Of a stretch of 64,000 bases of DNA, positions 59,871-64,000 are shown piece after piece. The stretch is from positions 124,001-188,000 of the forward strand of contig NZ_JAGOGJ010000001.1 of assembly GCF_017996735.1 (NCBI RefSeq), read 5' to 3'. The DNA is from Niveispirillum sp. (lineage in GTDB: Bacteria; Pseudomonadota; Alphaproteobacteria; Azospirillales; Azospirillaceae). The position numbers and the translations under genes are program-made. Within the stretch, counting starts at the first letter, position 1. Each line of letters begins with the position of its first letter. Under the pieces are notes generated by a model. That model made no database searches, was not told where the DNA came from, and saw only the letters and a list, made by a program, of their open reading frames with translations.

Positions 59871-61283
59871 ATGGAGAATATTCCGTCCCTGATCATCGAT
59901 GGGCGCCCGCTGGCGACCGGCCAGACGCAGGACGTCATCGATCCGGCCACCGGCCGGGTTTTCGCCCGCGCTCCGCTGGCCAGCCTGGCCGATCTGGACC
60001 GGGCTGTGGCGGCGGCCAGACGGGCCTTTCCGGCCTGGGCAGCAACCCCGATCGACGAGCGTGCGGCGGCCGTCGAACGCATTGCCGACGCCATCGGGGC
60101 AGCGCGCGACAGCCTGGGCGCGCTGCTGTCGCGTGAACAGGGAAAGCCCCTGCACAGCAGTGCGGTGGGGGAAATTTCCGGCGCTGCCGCCTGGGCCCGC
60201 GCCACTGCCGCTCTGCGTCCGCCTGTCGAGTTGGTCAAGGATGGCGCCGATGAACGGGTCGAGGTGCATCGCCGGCCGCTGGGCGTCGTCGCCTCCATCA
60301 CCCCCTGGAACTATCCGGTGCTGATTTCCGTCTGGCATGTCATGCCGGCCCTGGTCGCGGGCAACACTGTCGTCCTCAAGCCCTCGCCCTATACGCCGCT
60401 TGCCGTCTTGCGGATGATCGAGATCGCCAATGCGCATCTGCCGCCGGGCGTGCTGAATTCGGTCTCTGGTGATGCGGTGCTGGGCCAGGCGATGGCCGAG
60501 CATCAGGGCATCGACAAGATCGTGTTCACCGGATCAATTCCGACGGGCCGGCGCATCATGGCCAGCGGTGCCGGCAATCTGAAGCGCCTGACCCTGGAAC
60601 TGGGCGGCAACGATGCGGCCATCGTTCTGCCCGATGCCGATATCGACGCCATCGCGCCCAAGATCTTCGCCAAGGCCTTCAGCAATAACGGCCAGACCTG
60701 CGCCGCCCTGAAACGGCTCTATGTGCATGACGCCGTGCACGACGCGCTGGCGGACAAGCTGGCCGGGCTGGCCCGTCAGGCGCGCACCGGCCCCGGCAAT
60801 GATCCCTCCACACAGTTCGGCCCCGTGCAGAACCGGGCACAGTTCGACCATGTCTGCGCACTGGCCGCCGATGCCCAGGCCAAGGGCGGCCGGTTCCTGT
60901 CCGGCGGGGCGCCACTGGACCGCGAGGGCTATTTCTTCCCGATCTCGATCCTGGTCGATGTCTCGGACGGGATGCGCATCGTGGATGAGGAACAGTTCGG
61001 CCCCATTCTGCCCCTCATCCGTTTCACCGAGGCCGAAGACGCCCTGGCCCGCGCCAATGCCAATGAGAATGGGCTGGGCGGTTCCGTCTGGTCGTCCGAT
61101 CTGGCCAAGGCCCGCGCGCTGGCCGAACGGATGCAGGTGGGCACGGCCTGGGTCAATGATCACGGCACCATTTCCCCCGATGCGCCGTTCGGTGGCGCCA
61201 AGCAATCCGGCATCGGCACGGAATTCGGCCTGCACGGGCTGGACGAATATATGCAGCTTCAGACCGTCCGGGTCAGCCGCTGA
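59871..61283 (+). CDS. aldehyde dehydrogenase family protein (copy 2)
   Basis: A 470-residue aldehyde dehydrogenase with TPWNYP, catalytic Glu243 (ELGGND) and Cys277 (GQTC). It is clearly paralogous to the enzyme at 38528: long stretches such as DKIVFTGS.PTGRRIMA and TCAALKRLYVHD are the same. ATG 59871 follows CAAGGAGAGGACCCG. It would oxidise the aldehyde released by the phospho-lyase or aminotransferase of this cluster. A 20-bp motif shared with the TBDR promoter begins 3 bp after its stop. Confidence 0.9.
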   Translation: MENIPSLIIDGRPLATGQTQDVIDPATGRVFARAPLASLADLDRAVAAARRAFPAWAATPIDERAAAVERIADAIGAARDSLGALLSREQGKPLHSSAVGEISGAAAWARATAALRPPVELVKDGADERVEVHRRPLGVVASITPWNYPVLISVWHVMPALVAGNTVVLKPSPYTPLAVLRMIEIANAHLPPGVLNSVSGDAVLGQAMAEHQGIDKIVFTGSIPTGRRIMASGAGNLKRLTLELGGNDAAIVLPDADIDAIAPKIFAKAFSNNGQTCAALKRLYVHDAVHDALADKLAGLARQARTGPGNDPSTQFGPVQNRAQFDHVCALAADAQAKGGRFLSGGAPLDREGYFFPISILVDVSDGMRIVDEEQFGPILPLIRFTEAEDALARANANENGLGGSVWSSDLAKARALAERMQVGTAWVNDHGTISPDAPFGGAKQSGIGTEFGLHGLDEYMQLQTVRVSR

Positions 61284-61285
61284 CC

Positions 61286-61305
61286 AAACTGGCCGAAATT
61301 GCCCG
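61286..61305. repeat. 20-bp motif, inverse copy of 56611-56630
   Basis: AAACTGGCCGAAATTGCCCG, exact reverse complement of 56611-56630. It lies in the 98-bp gap before the MFS gene, suggesting a second promoter there under the same control as the TBDR. Confidence 0.5.
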
Positions 61306-61381
61306 TCCGGCGGCCTTTGCGCGAGGCTGGCCGGCTGACACAATCGCTCGATGACCCGTCCCGAGGGAGTGCCGATTGCCC

Positions 61382-62689
61382 ATGACCGATCCCACTGCGA
61401 CAGACGCGCCACCCAACCCGCTCTATGCCTATTATGTGCTGTTCATCCTGGTGCTGATCTTCGTTCTGAACTGGATCGACCGGCTGGTGATCTCCATCCT
61501 GCTGGTGCCGATCCAACAGGAATTTGGATTGTCGGACACCGCCATGGGGCTGTTGAGCGGGTCCGGCTTCGCGGTGCTATACGCCATCGCCACCTTGTGG
61601 ATCGCGCGCTTTTCCGACCGGAACAACCGGCGCAACCTTGTCTCTCTGGCGGTCACAGTGTGGAGCGTGGCGACGTCGCTCTGCGGCGTCGTCACCGGCT
61701 TCGGTCAGATGCTGGCGGCCCGTGCCGTCGTGGGCGTGGCGGAGGCCGGGGGCGGGGCGCCCACCTATTCCCTGATCGCCGATTATTTCGCGCCCCGGCG
61801 CCGGGCGCTGGCCATGGGCATCTATTCCAGCGGCATCTATATCGGCATCATGCTGAGCTTTCTGCTAGGCTCCTTCCTGGCGGAACGGTTCGGCTGGCGC
61901 ATGACCTTCCTGATGCTGGGGCCGCCGGGCCTGCTGCTGGCCCTGGTGCTGCGCCTGACGGTGAAGGAGCCGCTGCGCGGCCGGTTCGAGCCGGCGGCCT
62001 TGCGCGGGGACGAACCGATGGGGGCCTCCCTGCGCTTCCTGGGACAGCAGCGCGCCTATCTGGCCGCGGCCGGTGGCCTGACCATCACGGCGGTGACGCA
62101 GGGTGCCTATGCCGCCTGGGCGCCGGCCTTCCTGATCAAGGTGCATGGGTTGGGCCTGACGGAGGTGGGGCTGCATCTGGGGCTGGTGCTGGGCATCGCC
62201 GGCGGTATCGGCACCTTCGTGGGTGGCGGGCTGTCGGACTGGCTGTCGGAACGCAACCCGCGCATCCGGCTGTATTTCCCGGCCATCGTCACCCTGCTGA
62301 CCACACCGTTCTTCGCGATGTTCTGCCTGGCCGACGACCTTTATACCGGCCTTGGCATCTATGCCGCCGGTACGGTCATTTCCGCGATGCATTTCGGCCC
62401 GGCCTTCGGTCTGACCCAGAACCTGGCCCGGCCATCCATGCGCGGGCTGGCCACCGCCCTGGTGATGGTGGCCACCGTCCTGACCGGCCAGGGCATCGGC
62501 CCCGTCCTGACCGGCATGCTCAGCGACGGTCTGCGTGACAGTATGGGTGTCGATGCGCTGCGCTATGCGCTCGCCATCATGGCCGGCTTCGCGACGCTGG
62601 GTGCCTTGATGTTCGCCTATGGGGCGCGGTTCGTGGCCCAGGATATCGAGCGGGCAACCGGCGCCGACCTTTCCGGAGACAGACAATGA
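61382..62689 (+). CDS. MFS transporter
   Basis: A 435-residue 12-helix MFS carrier: YYVLFILVLIFVLNWIDRLVISIL (helix 1), loop 2-3 RFSDRNNRRN, central loop about 195-220, and DWLSERNPRIRLYFPA before helix 8. The NWIDR signature and length fit the sphingomonad SPNS/ACS-like carriers found beside TBDR catabolic genes. ATG 61382 has GAGGGAGTGCC upstream. The stop overlaps the next gene in ATGA. Confidence 0.88.
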   Translation: MTDPTATDAPPNPLYAYYVLFILVLIFVLNWIDRLVISILLVPIQQEFGLSDTAMGLLSGSGFAVLYAIATLWIARFSDRNNRRNLVSLAVTVWSVATSLCGVVTGFGQMLAARAVVGVAEAGGGAPTYSLIADYFAPRRRALAMGIYSSGIYIGIMLSFLLGSFLAERFGWRMTFLMLGPPGLLLALVLRLTVKEPLRGRFEPAALRGDEPMGASLRFLGQQRAYLAAAGGLTITAVTQGAYAAWAPAFLIKVHGLGLTEVGLHLGLVLGIAGGIGTFVGGGLSDWLSERNPRIRLYFPAIVTLLTTPFFAMFCLADDLYTGLGIYAAGTVISAMHFGPAFGLTQNLARPSMRGLATALVMVATVLTGQGIGPVLTGMLSDGLRDSMGVDALRYALAIMAGFATLGALMFAYGARFVAQDIERATGADLSGDRQ

Positions 62690-63159
62690 TCGATCGCCGA
62701 TCCCTGGCCGTGATGGGCGGCGTTCTGCTGGCCACGGCGGCCCAGGCTGCACCAGTGCCCGGCCGCGACACCATCCTGGCGCAGACTGGAGAGGCCCGTC
62801 GCCGGTTCGCCGAGATCCTGTTCACCCGCGACCATGCCGCCCTGCCGGGCCTGTTCACCGCCGATACGCTGGTGCTGCCGGCGGGCCGGCCGCTGGTGCG
62901 CGGCCGCGACGCCGCCATCGCGTTTTGGACCGCGGCGACCAGCAACCCGGCCCGGCGTCTGCGCAGCCAGTTCGACCTGGTCGACCAGATCATCGAAGGA
63001 CCGCTGGTGATCGAGACCGGCCTGGCCACCGTCTCTGCCGTGGAGGAAGGGCGGGAGCAGGTCATCGACCACGGCAAGTACATCCTGGTCTGGAAATGGG
63101 AAGACGGACGCTGGAAGCGCCATCGCGACATCTTCAACAGCGACGCGCCCAAGGCGTGA
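62686..63159 (+). CDS. exported NTF2-like (SnoaL/DUF4440) protein
   Basis: A 157-residue protein with an N-terminal signal (MIDRRSLAVMGGVLLATAAQA; DRRS could be Tat-like), then an NTF2-like cone: FAEILFTRDHAALPGLFTAD, GRPLVRGRDAAIAFW, and a C-terminal GKYILVWKWEDGRWKRHRDIFN. Possibly an isomerase or binding protein in the periplasm. It is coupled to the MFS gene and precedes another exported protein, the DJ-1 family member. No catalytic residues can be assigned. Confidence 0.82.
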   Translation: MIDRRSLAVMGGVLLATAAQAAPVPGRDTILAQTGEARRRFAEILFTRDHAALPGLFTADTLVLPAGRPLVRGRDAAIAFWTAATSNPARRLRSQFDLVDQIIEGPLVIETGLATVSAVEEGREQVIDHGKYILVWKWEDGRWKRHRDIFNSDAPKA

Positions 63160-63188
63160 AGCAGATGCACAGAGAAAAGGGGAATGCC

Positions 63189-63941
63189 ATGAACCACATG
63201 ATTGATCGCCGGTCCTTCGCTGCCATGGGGCTTGCGGGCAGCGCAGCTCTTATCGCCGGCAGCGGCGCGCAGGCCGCCCAGCCGCAAGCGGCAGACGGGC
63301 CTGCCCTGCGCACCGGCAAGAAGACCCAGGTGACCATGCTGCTCTATCCCGGGACCACGGTGCTGGATTGGGTCGGTCCCTATGAGGCGCTGCATCGGGT
63401 GGAGGGGATCGAGGTCGTGCTGGCCGCAAAAACCACCGATCTGATGAAAAGCGACAGTGGCATCATGGATTACAAGGCCAATGTCCGGTTCGACCAGATC
63501 GACCGTACCGACGTGCTGCTGGTTCCCGGCGGGGCCAAGGGCCTGATGGAGGCGTCCAACGACCCTGTCACCATGGACTGGCTGCGGCGCATGGACAGCA
63601 GCTCGATCTATACGGTCGGCATCTGCACTGGATCGCTGATGCTGTCCCATGCCGGCCTGCTGAAAGGCAAACGCGCCACCACCTATTGGAAATTCACTGG
63701 CATGCTGGATCAGGCCGGTTCGACCTTCGTGCCGGAACGATGGGTCCGCGACGGCAAATACTGGACCTCTGCCGGTGTCTCCGCCGGCATCGACCTCACT
63801 TTGGCCCTGATTGCCGACCTTTATGGAGCCAAGCGCGCGATGATGGCGCAGTTGGCCATCGAGTATGATCCCCACCCCCCATTCAATGCCGGTTCGGTCC
63901 GTACCGCCCCACAGGAAGTGATCAAGGCTCTGGGCGGTTGA
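63189..63941 (+). CDS. DJ-1/PfpI family protein, isonitrile-hydratase-like, exported
   Basis: A 250-residue exported DJ-1/PfpI protein: Tat-type signal (DRRSFAAMGLAGSAALIAG), Asp60 in V-L-D-W-V-G-P, VPGG near 112, nucleophile elbow Cys146-Thr147 (GICTGSLMLSHAGLL), and tail IEYDPHPPFNAGSVRTAP. The Asp/Cys/Thr combination is that of isonitrile hydratase. It is a relative of the protein at 45390. ATG 63189 follows AAAAGGGGAATGCC; ATG 63165 is in frame upstream. The remaining 59 bases of the window hold no further gene I can support. Confidence 0.8.
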   Translation: MNHMIDRRSFAAMGLAGSAALIAGSGAQAAQPQAADGPALRTGKKTQVTMLLYPGTTVLDWVGPYEALHRVEGIEVVLAAKTTDLMKSDSGIMDYKANVRFDQIDRTDVLLVPGGAKGLMEASNDPVTMDWLRRMDSSSIYTVGICTGSLMLSHAGLLKGKRATTYWKFTGMLDQAGSTFVPERWVRDGKYWTSAGVSAGIDLTLALIADLYGAKRAMMAQLAIEYDPHPPFNAGSVRTAPQEVIKALGG

Positions 63942-64000
63942 GTGACCTGACGCTGCGGGCCGATCTCGACGGTGACGGCACGCTCTGATCAGCATCCCTG

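Noticed and set aside
61291..61304. Sigma-54 promoter (TGGC...TTGC) in the shared 20-mer
   Set aside because: The GG-to-GC spacing is 8 rather than the required 10 bases.
1..64000. tRNA, rRNA, CRISPR arrays, prophage or insertion sequences
   Set aside because: I saw no cloverleaf-like tRNA, no spaced direct-repeat array, and no transposase or integrase motifs in any translated frame.

Overview
The window is a GC-rich chromosomal segment of a Gram-negative bacterium, most likely an alphaproteobacterium of the sphingomonad or Niveispirillum/Azospirillaceae type. This assignment is an inference from the gene content: five TonB-dependent receptors (TBDRs), each beside a catabolic or uptake operon, a bile-acid-symporter-family carrier, an Aap-type amino-acid ABC transporter, and many LysR/IclR/MarR/AraC regulators. 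I saw no rRNA, tRNA, CRISPR array, phage gene or insertion sequence. Nearly the whole window is nutrient scavenging and small-molecule catabolism.

Layout. 1-11 kb: the 3' end of a TBDR, an alpha/beta hydrolase, a LysR regulator divergent from a gamma-glutamyltransferase-like enzyme, then a minus-strand operon (FAD monooxygenase, threonine-dehydratase-like enzyme, ornithine-cyclodeaminase-like enzyme, enoyl-CoA hydratase/isomerase) divergent from an MFS carrier. 11-21.5 kb: a TBDR followed by a plus-strand acyl-CoA module (VOC protein, NTF2-like protein, SCP-x-type thiolase, two MaoC-type hydratase subunits, SDR, acyl-CoA ligase, acyl-CoA dehydrogenase, bile-acid-symporter-like carrier), which looks like side-chain beta-oxidation of a large hydrophobic acid. 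21.5-22.3 kb: gene-poor, with decayed coding remnants. 22.3-33.5 kb: LysR divergent from a cystathionine-beta-lyase-like enzyme, a complete polar amino-acid ABC transporter, a TBDR, a CopC-like protein and an exported M20 peptidase. 33.6-54 kb: an aromatic or amino-aromatic catabolic island (Rieske oxygenase, detached ferredoxin, LigB-type extradiol dioxygenase, two FAH-fold hydrolases, ACMSD-like amidohydrolase, aldehyde dehydrogenase, RidA protein, aromatic aminotransferase, ThDP enzyme, ArgE-like amidohydrolase, MFS carrier, TBDR, DJ-1 protein) with two IclR, one MarR and one AraC regulator. 54-64 kb: TBDR, class III aminotransferase/phospho-lyase, aminoglycoside-phosphotransferase-fold kinase, peptide-deformylase paralogue, aldehyde dehydrogenase, MFS carrier, NTF2-like protein and a second isonitrile-hydratase-like DJ-1 protein.

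Three observations stand out. (1) A dispersed, structured intercistronic element of about 100 nt occurs four times. It has successive stem-loops whose stems differ between copies with compensatory changes while loops and linkers are conserved. In three copies it ends 14-21 nt before a start codon, on the coding strand. (2) Two operator families can be read by eye: a 17-bp pseudo-palindrome GTNNCG-N5-CGNNAC upstream of several aromatic-island genes (IclR-type candidate), and GTTGA-N4-TCAAC upstream of both FAH genes, the LigB gene and, in degenerate form, the ferredoxin (MarR candidate). (3) The last 10 kb put an isonitrile-hydratase-like protein, a deformylase, a kinase/phospho-lyase pair and an aldehyde dehydrogenase in one locus. 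That would make a coherent route isonitrile to formamide to amine to aldehyde to acid. Each step is a family-level inference.
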